A DNA stretch of 14,693 bases from Deltaproteobacteria bacterium (GTDB lineage Bacteria; Desulfobacterota; Binatia; Binatales; Binataceae): positions 1-14,693 of the forward strand of contig JAJXYM010000076.1 of the NCBI GenBank assembly GCA_021780585.1, given 5' to 3'. Each line of letters begins with the position of its first letter. Position 1 is the stretch's first letter. A program made the position numbers and the translations under genes. Shown piece by piece: positions 1-6,991 of this stretch. Below the pieces are notes generated by a model that was given only the letters and a program-made list of their open reading frames with translations, made no database searches and was not told the DNA's origin.

Positions 1-154
1 ATCGCGGCGCGCCGTAGAGGCCGTCGCGGTCGCCAAGCGCGAGGGCGTCGTAGCCAAGCTCGGCGGCGCGCACCGCCAAATCTTCCGGCGTAGTGGCGCC
101 CTCAAGAAAGCTGAACGCGCTGCGCGCCCGCAATTCGACGTAATCGCTAGTCAT
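1..154 (-). CDS. dnaE2: Error-prone DNA polymerase DnaE2 (ImuC), N-terminal fragment
   Basis: Reading the minus strand from the ATG at 154 gives about 51 residues beginning MTSDYVELRARSAFSFLEGA and continuing through a GYDALALGDRDGLYG-like stretch. This is the PHP-domain start of C-family polymerase alpha subunits of the DnaE2/ImuC type. The rest of the gene lies beyond the left edge. DnaE2 is the catalytic polymerase of the ImuA-ImuB-DnaE2 translesion mutasome, induced by DNA damage in bacteria that lack UmuDC. Its ATG overlaps the last codons of imuB by 8 bases, which suggests translational coupling. The first histidine motif typical of PHP domains (LHxHS) appears here as L-R-A-R-S, which fits the known loss of PHP metal ligands in many DnaE2 proteins. 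The family call rests on the fragment plus its operon context. Confidence 0.87.
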   Translation of the reverse strand, partial: MTSDYVELRARSAFSFLEGATTPEDLAVRAAELGYDALALGDRDGLYGAPR

Positions 155-1652
155 AGACGCCGTCCGCGTACCAGCGTTCGGAGTTCAAATCGCGGAAGAC
201 GCGATAGACGCATCCGTCGTCAAGCGCGAGTTGGTAATAGTCGCGCGCGAAGCCCAGATCGCCGCGCCACCATTCGCCGTCGCGCCGCCACGGTCCCGCC
301 AGCGAGACCACGCGCGTGCCGAGCTTCGGTCCGCGCACGAATTCCGGTATTCCCCGCACGCCGAGCACCTCGATTTCCAGCGCCGGCTGAATGGCCCGGA
401 TCGCAAGCCGCGCAAGGTTGCCGGCGAACGCCGCCCGCGGCGCGTCCGGCCCGGGCGGCTGCGGCGGCTTGAAAGCGTTGCGCTGGACGGCCTCCGGACG
501 ATGCGAATTGTCGGGCAAAAGCCGCCCGACGTTCTCCGGTCCGCATAGCGCCGCCAGGCGCGCGATCGTGGTTTCGAGCCGGTCGGGCGGCGGCGCGGGC
601 GGCAGGAACAGATCGGCTTGCGCGGGCCGCGCGCCGCGCGGCGTGATCTCAATCCGGATCGTAGCCACGGCGGCGTCGGGCGGCGACGATTCGAGACTGA
701 GATTGATCAGCGTCAGAATCGCGCGGGCGTCGTTGGTGGGCGCGGCAAGCCCGATTTGGCGCGCGTTGATGCGATGATCCACCAACCCCAGCGTCAACAG
801 TAGATCGCTGGCGACCAGCCCGTGCGGCTCAATCCGCTCCATGAGCTGATCGAGCATCGCGCACATGACGAAGGCGAGCGGCTCCAGCGTTTCGATTCCG
901 TATTCCAGTTCGACCGATTCGCTGAAAACTTCGGCGCCGCGGCGCGGCTGAAGCGGACGCAGGCTCTCGCCGCGCGCCAGCCGCGCCAGCTCGACGCCGC
1001 GGCGGCCGAGCCGGCTCCCTATCAGAGCGGGGTCGAGCCGCGCCAAATCGCCGAGCCGTTTGAGGCCCCAATGGGCGAGCGTCTCAGCGAGGTCGCCGCC
1101 ATGGTCGGAAACGCCGAGCGCGAGCGCGTCCAGCGGCAGCCAGTAGAGAAACTCGCGCTCCCTCCCGGCCGGGATGATTCTGATTCCGCCGCATCGGGCG
1201 GCCAGCCAGGCGGTCTCGCGGTTGGCCGCGATTCCAATCGCGCCTTCCATTCCAACCCGCCGGACACGTCGCGCAAGCTCAGCGGCGGCGGTTTCTTCGC
1301 TCCTGTGGATTCGCTCAATTCCCGTCAGATCGAGCCATACGCATCCCGGCTCGTCCGCTTCGACCGCCGGCGATAGCGCTTCAGCGGCGCCGAGCAGCGC
1401 GGCGGCGGCGTTATCTTCAGCGGCGGTCGAACGGAGCGCGGCGCTCAGCGCCGGCGTGAGCGCACGCGCCTGCGCCAGCGTCATTCCAGCGCGGACGCCA
1501 TGCTTAAGCGCGCTCTCCGATACGAACAGAATCTCGGCATGCGCGGCGCGGCTTTCGCTGACAACCAGCGGAACGCCGGCCAAAGCGGCGTCGGCGCGTA
1601 TCAGCGCCACGACCGGAAAATTGGCGACCAGGATGCAGGCGACGCGCGGCAT
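147..1652 (-). CDS. imuB: ImuB, Y-family polymerase-like mutasome scaffold protein
   Basis: This is a 501-residue protein starting MPRVACILVANFPVVAL. ImuB is a Y-family-like protein without catalytic activity that links DnaE2 to the beta clamp and ImuA during damage-induced mutagenesis. Visible support: the N-terminal strand that in active Y-family enzymes carries the DxDxFFA metal ligands reads ACILVANFPV, with no acid; a PGCVWLDLTGIER segment lies near residue 105; a palm/fingers-like middle follows; then the LRPLQPRRGAEVFSESVELEYGIETLEPL stretch typical of ImuB occurs near residues 231-259. The reading frame stays open upstream to 1919, but that extension is low-complexity shadow of imuA, and the ATG at 1652 sits 14 bases after the imuA stop. 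The 3' end overlaps the dnaE2 start. Length and order match the classic cassette. Confidence 0.92.
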   Translation of the reverse strand: MPRVACILVANFPVVALIRADAALAGVPLVVSESRAAHAEILFVSESALKHGVRAGMTLAQARALTPALSAALRSTAAEDNAAAALLGAAEALSPAVEADEPGCVWLDLTGIERIHRSEETAAAELARRVRRVGMEGAIGIAANRETAWLAARCGGIRIIPAGREREFLYWLPLDALALGVSDHGGDLAETLAHWGLKRLGDLARLDPALIGSRLGRRGVELARLARGESLRPLQPRRGAEVFSESVELEYGIETLEPLAFVMCAMLDQLMERIEPHGLVASDLLLTLGLVDHRINARQIGLAAPTNDARAILTLINLSLESSPPDAAVATIRIEITPRGARPAQADLFLPPAPPPDRLETTIARLAALCGPENVGRLLPDNSHRPEAVQRNAFKPPQPPGPDAPRAAFAGNLARLAIRAIQPALEIEVLGVRGIPEFVRGPKLGTRVVSLAGPWRRDGEWWRGDLGFARDYYQLALDDGCVYRVFRDLNSERWYADGVYD

Positions 1653-1666
1653 GGCCGACGCCCCAG

Positions 1667-2461
1667 TCAGGCGCGGGCGGCGGCGGCGCGCCGGATGGGC
1701 GCGGCCGGTGATTGGCCCTCTCGGCGGGCGAAGCCGGGCGTCGCCGGATCGATCGCGGCCCGAATTAACGCGCTGCCGCCCACGCGGCCCAGCTTGTTGC
1801 GCACGACCGCCGCCTGAATGACGAGTCCGTCGAACAAGGCGGGCGACGCCGGTGTAAACCGGCTGAACGAGGCCTTGAGACGCGTAAGATTGAGGCTCAG
1901 CGCGGCAAAAGCGCCGCATACGCCATGCGGAGCTATGACTATCACCGCCGCGCCGCTCCGTTCCGCCTCGCGGGCCAGCCGCAGCGCGATACTGCGCGGC
2001 AATTGCCCGGCACCCGCGCCAGCGTCGATCACGACCAGTCCAAAGCCGCCCACCTTGAGCGCCAGCTCGGCGGCCTTGAAGACCAGGGAGAGGCGGTAGC
2101 GATGGAGCCTGCCCGACGAATCAGGAACGGGTTTGCAGCGGCCATCCAGCGAGGTCCACAGAATACGATCAGGAACCGCGCCAGCCGCGAGCGCCGCTGC
2201 TGGATCGAAACGGCGCGCGCTTTCGATCCAGGCGGCGACTTCGCCAACCCGCGTCGCGGCGGCGACGAAGCGGATGGCGACCGTGGTGCGGCCCGATCCG
2301 ACCGGCCCGATAATCTCGCTGATCCGGCCGCGAACCAAGCCGCCGCCGATAATGGCGTCCAGTGCGGGCAGGCCCGAGCCCAACCGCCGCCGGCTTGCGG
2401 TCAGCGCATGGTTTCGTAAGAGCCCAGGAAGGGCCGAAGTCCACGGACGGGCAGTAGTCAC
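1667..2461 (-). CDS. imuA: ImuA, RecA/SulA-like mutasome protein
   Basis: This 264-residue RecA-fold protein is the first gene of the mutasome operon. ImuA is needed with ImuB and DnaE2 for SOS mutagenesis and is thought to modulate RecA. A P-loop occurs at residues 52-60 (GPVGSGRTT) and a Walker B-like strand at about 141-148 (GLVVIDAG). The N-terminal LGSGLPALDAIIGGGLVRGRISEIIG matches the RecA-type lead-in. The P-loop lysine is replaced by arginine, so ATP binding or hydrolysis may be weak or lost. The start is a GTG at 2461, the first start codon after an in-frame stop at 2492-2494; I see no strong Shine-Dalgarno. Only about 80 bases separate the start from the end of an IS3-family element, so the native promoter may be shortened. 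I saw no clear LexA box in the remaining stretch. Confidence 0.88.
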   Translation of the reverse strand: MTTARPWTSALPGLLRNHALTASRRRLGSGLPALDAIIGGGLVRGRISEIIGPVGSGRTTVAIRFVAAATRVGEVAAWIESARRFDPAAALAAGAVPDRILWTSLDGRCKPVPDSSGRLHRYRLSLVFKAAELALKVGGFGLVVIDAGAGAGQLPRSIALRLAREAERSGAAVIVIAPHGVCGAFAALSLNLTRLKASFSRFTPASPALFDGLVIQAAVVRNKLGRVGGSALIRAAIDPATPGFARREGQSPAAPIRRAAAARA

Positions 2462-2542
2462 AGTCTGATTTTCGTTTTTTCTTCGCTTTTGTCAACTGGA
2501 ACGATCAGCCGCCCAGTGTGCAGCTCCGTGTCAAGCCAGGTC

Positions 2543-2576
2543 TGGAGTTGACCCGGTTTGGAAGACGGTATTGAGG
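2543..2576 (+). repeat. IS3 left terminal inverted repeat
   Basis: The sequence begins TGGAGTTGACCCGG and ends GACGGTATTGAGG. It pairs with the reverse complement of 6268-6301 at 25 of 34 positions. It lies 24 bases upstream of the Shine-Dalgarno-like GGAAGGAGG run and the ATG at 2600 of the interrupted orfA. Confidence 0.75.
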
Positions 2577-2599
2577 AGAAAGAAGGAAGGAGGACCCCA

Positions 2600-2621
2600 A
2601 TGCCAGGAATGATTTCGATAG
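2600..2621 (+). pseudogene. IS3 orfA 5' fragment, cut by IS21 insertion
   Basis: An ATG at 2600 follows a strong purine run (GGAAGGAGG, 2585-2593) at good spacing and opens MPGMISI. The reading then runs into the IS21-family left end at about 2622. Directly after the IS21 right end (about 5164) the sequence resumes as VKITGTHPLYAREYRRRIIELARAG, a normal IS3 OrfA N-terminal region that otherwise lacks a start codon of its own. Joining the two flanks restores one reading frame (MPGMISI-V-VKITGTHP). This is therefore the displaced start of the OrfA carried at 5165-5487. The exact junction depends on where the IS21 ends are placed. Confidence 0.65.
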
Positions 2622-2629
2622 TGTGAAAC

Positions 2630-2664
2630 GGCCCCTTTCGATCGTTTAAATTGGCCCCACCCCG
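2630..2664 (+). repeat. IS21 left terminal repeat
   Basis: This 35-base stretch contains two GGCCCC blocks and ends in TTGGCCCCACCCCG. It matches the reverse complement of 5121-5156 with one gap and a few mismatches. It marks the left end region of the IS21-family element. Confidence 0.75.
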
Positions 2665-2702
2665 CTAGGTCCAGCATCCTGCCAAAGAGGCGGAGGCTGG
2701 GG

Positions 2703-4238
2703 ATGGAGCGGAGAGCCAAAGTGGAGCTGTTCGAACAGATTCGACGAGAGTACGAGTTTGGGGTTGGCACGATCCGGGCGGTGGCGCAGAAGCTCGGGGT
2801 GCATCGGCGGATGGTGCGCCAGGCGTTGGCGAGCGCGGAACCGCCGGAACGCAAGCGGGTCACACGCGCGCGGCCGGCCATCGGGCCGGTACAGCCGTTT
2901 ATAGATGCGGTCTTAGCGGCTGATCGCACGGCACCGCGCAAGCAGCGTCATACCGCGCATCGGATCTACGAGCGGATCAGGAGCGAGTTGCCGGAACACA
3001 GGGTGGCGGAGGCAACGGTCCGCGTGTATGTGCGCCAACGCAAACACGAGCTGGGCTGGTCGACGCGGGAGACCTGCGTGCCGCAGAGTTACGCACCCGG
3101 CCAGGAGGGTCAGGTCGACTGGTACGAGGCGTGGGCCGAGTTGAGCGGCAAGCAGGTCAAGTTGCAGGTGTTCTCACTGCGCAGCATGGTGAGTGGCGCG
3201 GCGTACCATCGGGCGTATCAGCGCGCCACCCAGCAGGCGTTTCTCGAAGCTCACGAGCAGGCGTTTCATTATTTCGGCGGGGTCTTCCGCCTGCTGCGCT
3301 ACGATAACTTGGCGAGCGCGGTGAAGAAGGTGCTGCGCGGCCATCGCCGCGAGGAGACCACGCGGTTCATCGTGTTTCGCTCGCACTGGCGCTTCGCGAG
3401 CGACTTCTGCACGCCGGCGGAGCCGCACGAGAAGGGTGGCATCGAGGGCGAGGCCTGCTACTTCCGGCGCAACCACTGGGTACCGCTGCCGCAGGCACGG
3501 GACCTCGAGGAGCTCAACGCCCAGCTGCTGGCCGGCTGTCACGCAGACGAACGACGGATGATCGCCGGCCATGACACCACGGTCGGCGCGGCGATGATCG
3601 CCGAACGCGCGCACTTGCTGTCGCTGGCGGAGCAGGACTTCGAGTTGACGGAGGTGGCGTTTCCGCGGGTCGACGGGCTCGGCTGCGTGCGGGTGCGGAC
3701 CAATCTCTATTCGGTCCCGGCGCCGCCCGGCAAGACCGTCGAGGTGCGGCTCTATCCGAGTCACGTCGAGATCCGTGACGAGGGCCGTTTAATCGCCCGT
3801 CACGAACGCTGTTACGAACGCCATCAACAGGTGCTCGATCTCGAACACTATCTCGACGTGCTGGAACGCAAGCCGGGTGCGCTGATCGGCTCGAAGCCAC
3901 TGGCGGCATGGCGTCAACGCGGACTCTGGCCGGCAAGTTATGATCGGCTGCTGGCCCAGCTTATCGAGCGCCACGGGCAGCCGAGCGGTACGCGCCAGAT
4001 GATCCAGGTGCTGAGCCTGATCCGATCGCATGGCCACGAGCGCGTGCGCACCGCGGTCGAAGAGGCGATCACGCTGGGTTGTGCCGACGGCGCGGCGGTC
4101 CGTCATTTAGTCGAAGCCGTCGATCTAACCCATGCGCGCGCGGCGCTCATCGAGCTCGACGGCCTGTCGCGCTTTGAACGGCCGCTGCCGGTAATGACCG
4201 ACTACGATGGGCTACTCGGCCAGGAGGTGACGCCGTGA
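2703..4238 (+). CDS. istA: IS21-family transposase IstA
   Basis: This 511-residue DDE transposase catalyses strand transfer of the IS21 element together with IstB. An N-terminal helix-turn-helix region is visible at about residues 8-45 (TIRAVAQKLGVHRRMVRQAL). The rve-type integrase core follows, with Asp139 in GQVDWYEA, Asp201 in RYDNLASAVKKV and Glu248 in EKGGIEGEACYFRRN, so the DDE triad is complete. A C-terminal beta-barrel-like part (VRTNLYSVPAPPGKTVEVRLYPSHVEI) is typical of IstA. Length is normal for the family. The ATG at 2703 follows a GGCTGGGG run. Its stop overlaps the istB GTG start in GTGA, giving translational coupling. Confidence 0.95.
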   Translation: MERRAKVELFEQIRREYEFGVGTIRAVAQKLGVHRRMVRQALASAEPPERKRVTRARPAIGPVQPFIDAVLAADRTAPRKQRHTAHRIYERIRSELPEHRVAEATVRVYVRQRKHELGWSTRETCVPQSYAPGQEGQVDWYEAWAELSGKQVKLQVFSLRSMVSGAAYHRAYQRATQQAFLEAHEQAFHYFGGVFRLLRYDNLASAVKKVLRGHRREETTRFIVFRSHWRFASDFCTPAEPHEKGGIEGEACYFRRNHWVPLPQARDLEELNAQLLAGCHADERRMIAGHDTTVGAAMIAERAHLLSLAEQDFELTEVAFPRVDGLGCVRVRTNLYSVPAPPGKTVEVRLYPSHVEIRDEGRLIARHERCYERHQQVLDLEHYLDVLERKPGALIGSKPLAAWRQRGLWPASYDRLLAQLIERHGQPSGTRQMIQVLSLIRSHGHERVRTAVEEAITLGCADGAAVRHLVEAVDLTHARAALIELDGLSRFERPLPVMTDYDGLLGQEVTP

Positions 4239-5089
4239 ACGCGCAGAGCGTCGCCCTGGAAGCGGCCACCATCCGCCAGCAGTGCAAGGTCTTGCGGATG
4301 CCGACCATCGCAGCTCAGTGCGCCCAGCTGGCCGAACAGGCGGTGCGGGAACGGCGTACCCATCTCGGCTATCTCGAAGCACTGCTGCAGGCCGAACTCG
4401 AGGAGCGCGAACAGCGCCTGATCGAACGGCGCTTGCGCGAGGCCCGCCTGCCGCGGATGAAGACGCTGGAGGAGTTCGACTTCGGGCGCAATCCCAAGGT
4501 CTCGGCCCAGCAGATCCACGAACTGGCCAAGGGCGATTATATCGCCAAGGCGGAACCCATCATCTTTATAGGAGACAGCGGCACCGGTAAGACCCATCTC
4601 CTTACCGGCCTGGCGGTCGCCGCCTGCCGGCAGAAACGCCGGGTGCGCTTCGCCAGTGCCGCCGGGCTGATCAACGAGATGGTCGAGGCCAAGCATCAGT
4701 TACAGCTCGGCCGCGCGCTGTCACGCTGGGCCCGTTACGATCTGATCGCGCTCGATGAGGTGGGATACGTGCCACTGGCCGAGGTCGGCGCCGAGTTCCT
4801 GTTCCAGGTCATCGCGGAGCGGGCCGAGAAGGCCGCCGTGATCGTCACCACCAATCTGCCCTTCTCGGAATGGACCTCGGTGATTCCCAACGCCCGGCTG
4901 TGCAAGGCCCTGATCGACCGCATTACCGACCGCGCCACTATCATCGAGACCGGCGCCGAGTCCTATCGGTTCAGGCGCACACTGGAAAAACGGAAGGGTA
5001 AAAAACCCGGAGACCAAAACTTAATACCGCGCCGCCGCCGGCCGGCGGCGGGGAAAGTAATGATCTCAGCGAAGATGGATCACTTTTAA
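4235..5089 (+). CDS. istB: IS21-family helper ATPase IstB
   Basis: This 284-residue AAA+ ATPase is related to DnaC/DnaA and helps IstA choose and capture target DNA. Walker A is at residues 113-120 (GDSGTGKT) and Walker B at about 170-177 (LIALDEVGY). A sensor-like VIVTTNLPFSEW segment and the DRITDRATIIETGAESYRFRRTL ending typical of IstB follow. It starts with GTG at 4235, inside the last codons of istA, behind a strong CAGGAGGTGA ribosome-binding sequence. The C-terminus has an extra basic tail of about 30 residues (RKGKKPGDQNLIPRRRRP) running toward the IS end. This looks like a normal functional copy. Confidence 0.95.
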   Translation: MNAQSVALEAATIRQQCKVLRMPTIAAQCAQLAEQAVRERRTHLGYLEALLQAELEEREQRLIERRLREARLPRMKTLEEFDFGRNPKVSAQQIHELAKGDYIAKAEPIIFIGDSGTGKTHLLTGLAVAACRQKRRVRFASAAGLINEMVEAKHQLQLGRALSRWARYDLIALDEVGYVPLAEVGAEFLFQVIAERAEKAAVIVTTNLPFSEWTSVIPNARLCKALIDRITDRATIIETGAESYRFRRTLEKRKGKKPGDQNLIPRRRRPAAGKVMISAKMDHF

Positions 5090-5120
5090 AGCGCGAAACG
5101 AGGAGCGATCAAACACACGT

Positions 5121-5156
5121 CGGGGTGGGGCCAAAACTGAAGATCAAAACGGGGCC
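5121..5156 (-). repeat. IS21 right terminal repeat
   Basis: On the minus strand this reads GGCCCCGTTTTGATC, followed by TTGGCCCCACCCCG, the inverted partner of 2630-2664. It marks the right end region of the IS21-family element, and the IS3 orfA sequence resumes within about 10 bases. Confidence 0.75.
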
Positions 5157-5487
5157 AGACCGCATTGTCAAAATCACAGGAACCCATCCACTATACGCGC
5201 GGGAATATCGGCGGCGAATCATCGAGTTGGCGCGGGCCGGGCGCTCGATTAAAGAGCTGGCGCGCGAGTTCGAGGCGTCGGCCAATTCGATTCGAAAATG
5301 GGTCAGGCAGGCCGAGCTGGATGAAGGGCTGCGCAGCGACGGCTTGACCAACGGCGAGCGCGAGGAACTCAACCGGCTGCGCCGCGAGAACCGCGTGCTG
5401 CGCGAAGAGCGCGAGATACTATCAAAAGCCGCGGCCTGGTTCGCTCAGGAGACCGGCGCGACGCCGTCGCGGCGTTCGCATTCGTAG
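5125..5487 (+). CDS. IS3-family transposase OrfA, displaced from its native start
   Basis: This is the helix-turn-helix subunit of an IS3-family transposase. Residues from YAREYRRRIIELARAGRSIKELAREFEASANSIRKWVRQAELDEG are the DNA-binding HTH; the REELNRLRRENRVLREEREILSKAAAWFAQETG stretch is the leucine-zipper-like dimerisation segment. Genuine OrfA sequence begins near 5165. The open frame can be extended back to a GTG at 5125, but those codons belong to the IS21 right end and are not native. The true start is probably the ATG at 2600, upstream of the IS21 insertion. A run AAAAG at 5424-5428 lies where IS3 elements shift -1 into orfB. The gene is therefore interrupted, and expression could only come from read-through or an alternative start. 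Confidence 0.85.
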   Translation: MGPKLKIKTGPDRIVKITGTHPLYAREYRRRIIELARAGRSIKELAREFEASANSIRKWVRQAELDEGLRSDGLTNGEREELNRLRRENRVLREEREILSKAAAWFAQETGATPSRRSHS

Positions 5488-5501
5488 GAGCCAACCAGGC
5501 C

Positions 5502-6296
5502 ATGCATCCGATTGCGACCATGTGCCGCGTGCTGGGAGTCTCCCCCGGCGGTTATTACGCGCGGCTTAAGCGCCCGCCTTCAGCGCGCGCTCGCGTGGAC
5601 GCCGAGTTGAGCGCCGCGATCGCCGAGATCCATCGCCGCTCGCGCCAGACCTACGGCGCGCCGCGCATCCACGCGGAGCTTAAGGAGCAGGGCATTAGGG
5701 TGGGATGCCAGCGCGTAGCCCGACTGATGCGTGCGTGCGGGCTTAAAGGCGTAAGCCGGCGCAACTGGATAACCACCACGGTGCGCGATCGCCACGCCCG
5801 ACCCGCGCCGGATTTGGTCGAGCGCAACTTCACCGCCGCGGCGCTCAATTGCTTGTGGGTTGCGGATATAACCTACATCCCGACCTGGACGAGCTTTCTC
5901 TATTTGGCGGTGGTGCTCGACGTCTTCAGCCGCCGGATCGTGGGCTGGGCGATGGAGACTTACCTGCGCACCGAACTCGTGCTCAAAGCGCTCGACATGG
6001 CGCTCGGGCAGCGGCGCGCGGTCGGGGTGCGGCCCTCGATGGGAACGGTTGGCGACTGCTTCGACAACGCCATGTGCGAGAGTTTCTTCGCCACCCTGGA
6101 ATGCGAGCTGCTCAACCGCCGCCATTTCAAGACCCAGATCGAGGCGCGCAGCGCGGTCTTCGATTTCATCGAAGGGTGGTATAACCCCCACCGTCGCCAT
6201 TCCGCGCTCGACTATCTGTCGCCGATCGACTACGAGAGGAGTCATTCAGCGGAGGCTCATTACCGCACCCCAACACCGTCAACTGAAGCGGGTTAG
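5502..6296 (+). CDS. IS3-family transposase OrfB with internal deletion of the catalytic core
   Basis: This 264-residue IS3 OrfB has an rve integrase domain. The HTH_21-like part (DAELSAAIAEIHRRSRQTYGAPRIHAEL) and Asp122 in LWVADITYIPTWTSF are present, as are the C-terminal Glu193 in DNAMCESFFATLE and the YNPHRRHSALDYLSP ending. The segment between GQRRAV and GVRPSMGTVG lacks the conserved HHSDQGSQYTS-type stretch, including the second catalytic Asp. Asp122 and Glu193 are 71 residues apart, where about 95 is usual. This implies an in-frame loss of roughly 22-24 codons near nt 6015-6030. The same frame is open back to 5421 (FAFVGANQAMHPI), so the usual product would be an OrfAB frameshift fusion from the AAAAG site. 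The enzyme should be catalytically dead. Confidence 0.9.
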   Translation: MHPIATMCRVLGVSPGGYYARLKRPPSARARVDAELSAAIAEIHRRSRQTYGAPRIHAELKEQGIRVGCQRVARLMRACGLKGVSRRNWITTTVRDRHARPAPDLVERNFTAAALNCLWVADITYIPTWTSFLYLAVVLDVFSRRIVGWAMETYLRTELVLKALDMALGQRRAVGVRPSMGTVGDCFDNAMCESFFATLECELLNRRHFKTQIEARSAVFDFIEGWYNPHRRHSALDYLSPIDYERSHSAEAHYRTPTPSTEAG

Positions 6297-6301
6297 CTCC
6301 A
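6268..6301 (-). repeat. IS3 right terminal inverted repeat
   Basis: On the minus strand this begins TGGAGCTAACCCG and ends GACGGTGTTGGGG, pairing with 2543-2576 at 25 of 34 positions. It overlaps the last codons and stop of orfB, as is common in this IS group. The integrase reading frame on the minus strand is cut exactly here. Confidence 0.75.
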
Positions 6302-6609
6302 CTACTTGATTGACGGTTTAGCCATCTCGGCCCCAAGCTGCTCAATGTAGGCCGCCACAGTGACCGGCTCGATGTCGTCCAGCCGAAAGTTCTGGGCTTC
6401 CGTCCAGTAAAGGATTGTTTTACCGCACGCGCGTAGGCCAACCGCGTGTTGCGGTTGCGGATGTTGGCGGTGAAGAATTCGATGAACCGCCGGCCGGCGC
6501 GCTCGCCGCGGGAAAGGATGGAAGAGGGCAGGGCGCCCATCCCCGCCCGCATCAGCACGGGCGGCGGCGCGACCTCGTCGGTCAAGACAATTGGCAGTTT
6601 GTCAGGCAT
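6302..6609 (-). pseudogene. Tyrosine recombinase (integrase) N-terminal stub, truncated and frameshifted
   Basis: The minus strand from ATG 6609 reads MPDKLPIVLTDEVAPP, then a GERAGRRFIEFFTANIRNRNTRLAYARAVKQ stretch, the SAM-like N-terminal core-binding domain of phage/XerC-type integrases. After AVKQ the continuation is in another frame: WTEAQNFRLDDIEPVTVAAYIEQLGAEMAKPSIK. One missing T near nt 6416 explains this (CAATCC in place of an expected CAATTCC). The gene ends at the IS3 terminus, so the catalytic C-terminal domain with the R-H-R-Y residues is gone. It is divergent from the AbrB-type antitoxin gene (28 bases between the two ATGs). It could not make a working recombinase, but it shows that a tyrosine-recombinase element once sat here. 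Confidence 0.82.
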
Positions 6610-6636
6610 ACTGACTTTCAGGTATTCTGCCATGAG

Positions 6637-6963
6637 ATGGAAGCATTGGCCAGCAAGGTGGGCCGCCGCGGCGCGGTGGTGCTGCCGGCAAAACTTCGCC
6701 GCCGCCTCGGCATCGAAGAGGGATCCTTCGTGGTCGCCGAAGAGCGTGAGGATGGCATCCTGATCCGTCCGGCGACGGTGTTGCCGGTCGAGGTTTACAC
6801 GCCGGAGCGCCGGGCCGAGTTCCTGCTGAATAATGCGGTGGATATCGAGGACTATCAGCGCGCCCGCACAGAGGTGAAACGGATCGGGCTCGATCCCGAT
6901 CGCATCAAACACCACCGACCCGCAGTGGCCAAGCCGCGAAGAGCGGTCAGGCGGCGCGGATAG
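6637..6963 (+). CDS. AbrB/MazE-type antitoxin
   Basis: This 108-residue protein starts MEALASKVGRRGAVVLPAKLRRRLGIEEGSFVVAEEREDGILIRPA. Residues 5-48 form a SpoVT-AbrB swapped-hairpin DNA-binding domain (G-R-R-G-A-V-V-L-P-A-K-L-R-R-L-G-I). The C-terminal 60 residues (PVEVYTPERRAEFLLNNAVDIEDYQRARTEV) would be the toxin-binding part. A PIN toxin gene follows 28 bases downstream, so the pair is a VapBC-like module. A second ATG at 6632 is out of frame; the ATG at 6637 fits the domain. A promoter-like TTGTCA (6599-6604) with TATTCT (6623-6628), 18 bases apart, would put transcription start almost on the ATG, so the message may have almost no leader. The antitoxin probably represses its own promoter. 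Confidence 0.88.
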   Translation: MEALASKVGRRGAVVLPAKLRRRLGIEEGSFVVAEEREDGILIRPATVLPVEVYTPERRAEFLLNNAVDIEDYQRARTEVKRIGLDPDRIKHHRPAVAKPRRAVRRRG

Positions 6964-6991
6964 GGGAGGGCGCCCGCGCCTGGCTTCCCCC

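Larger units (their letters stand above)
2622..5164 (+). mobile_element. Complete IS21-family insertion sequence
   Basis: This element of about 2.54 kb carries intact istA and istB with a 4-base overlap, the IS21 hallmark. Its ends are related inverted repeats: 2630-2664 and the reverse complement of 5121-5156 share GGCCCC, a central GATC block and TTGGCCCCACCCCG. The outermost bases are placed by the TG...CA convention (TGTGAAACGG on the left; TGCGGTCTGG as the reverse complement on the right). No perfect target duplication is seen; ATAG-T and ATTG-T next to the ends could be a diverged one. It sits inside orfA of an IS3-family element in the same orientation. All catalytic residues look intact, so this copy may be active. 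Confidence 0.85.
2543..6301 (+). mobile_element. IS3-family element, interrupted by an IS21-family element
   Basis: The outer element is defined by imperfect terminal inverted repeats at 2543-2576 and 6268-6301 (25 of 34 positions match, with shared blocks TGGAG, ACCCG and GACGGT). It contains a split orfA and a frameshifted orfB of IS3 type. The nested IS21 element accounts for about 2.5 kb of its length; without it the IS would be about 1.2 kb, the usual IS3-family size. The three bases outside each end differ (GTC and CTA), so no target duplication is visible. One flank is the imuA leader and the other is a truncated integrase gene. This suggests a deletion or rearrangement next to the element after insertion. 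Confidence 0.8.

Noticed and set aside
1652..1919. N-terminal extension of imuB to the first start in the frame
   Set aside because: The added 89 residues overlap imuA, are Arg/Gly/Pro-rich shadow sequence and do not match ImuB.
2467..2495. TTGACA on the minus strand upstream of imuA as a promoter
   Set aside because: The matching -10 would be AAAATC and would leave almost no leader. The -35-like word is present but the promoter as a whole is not convincing.
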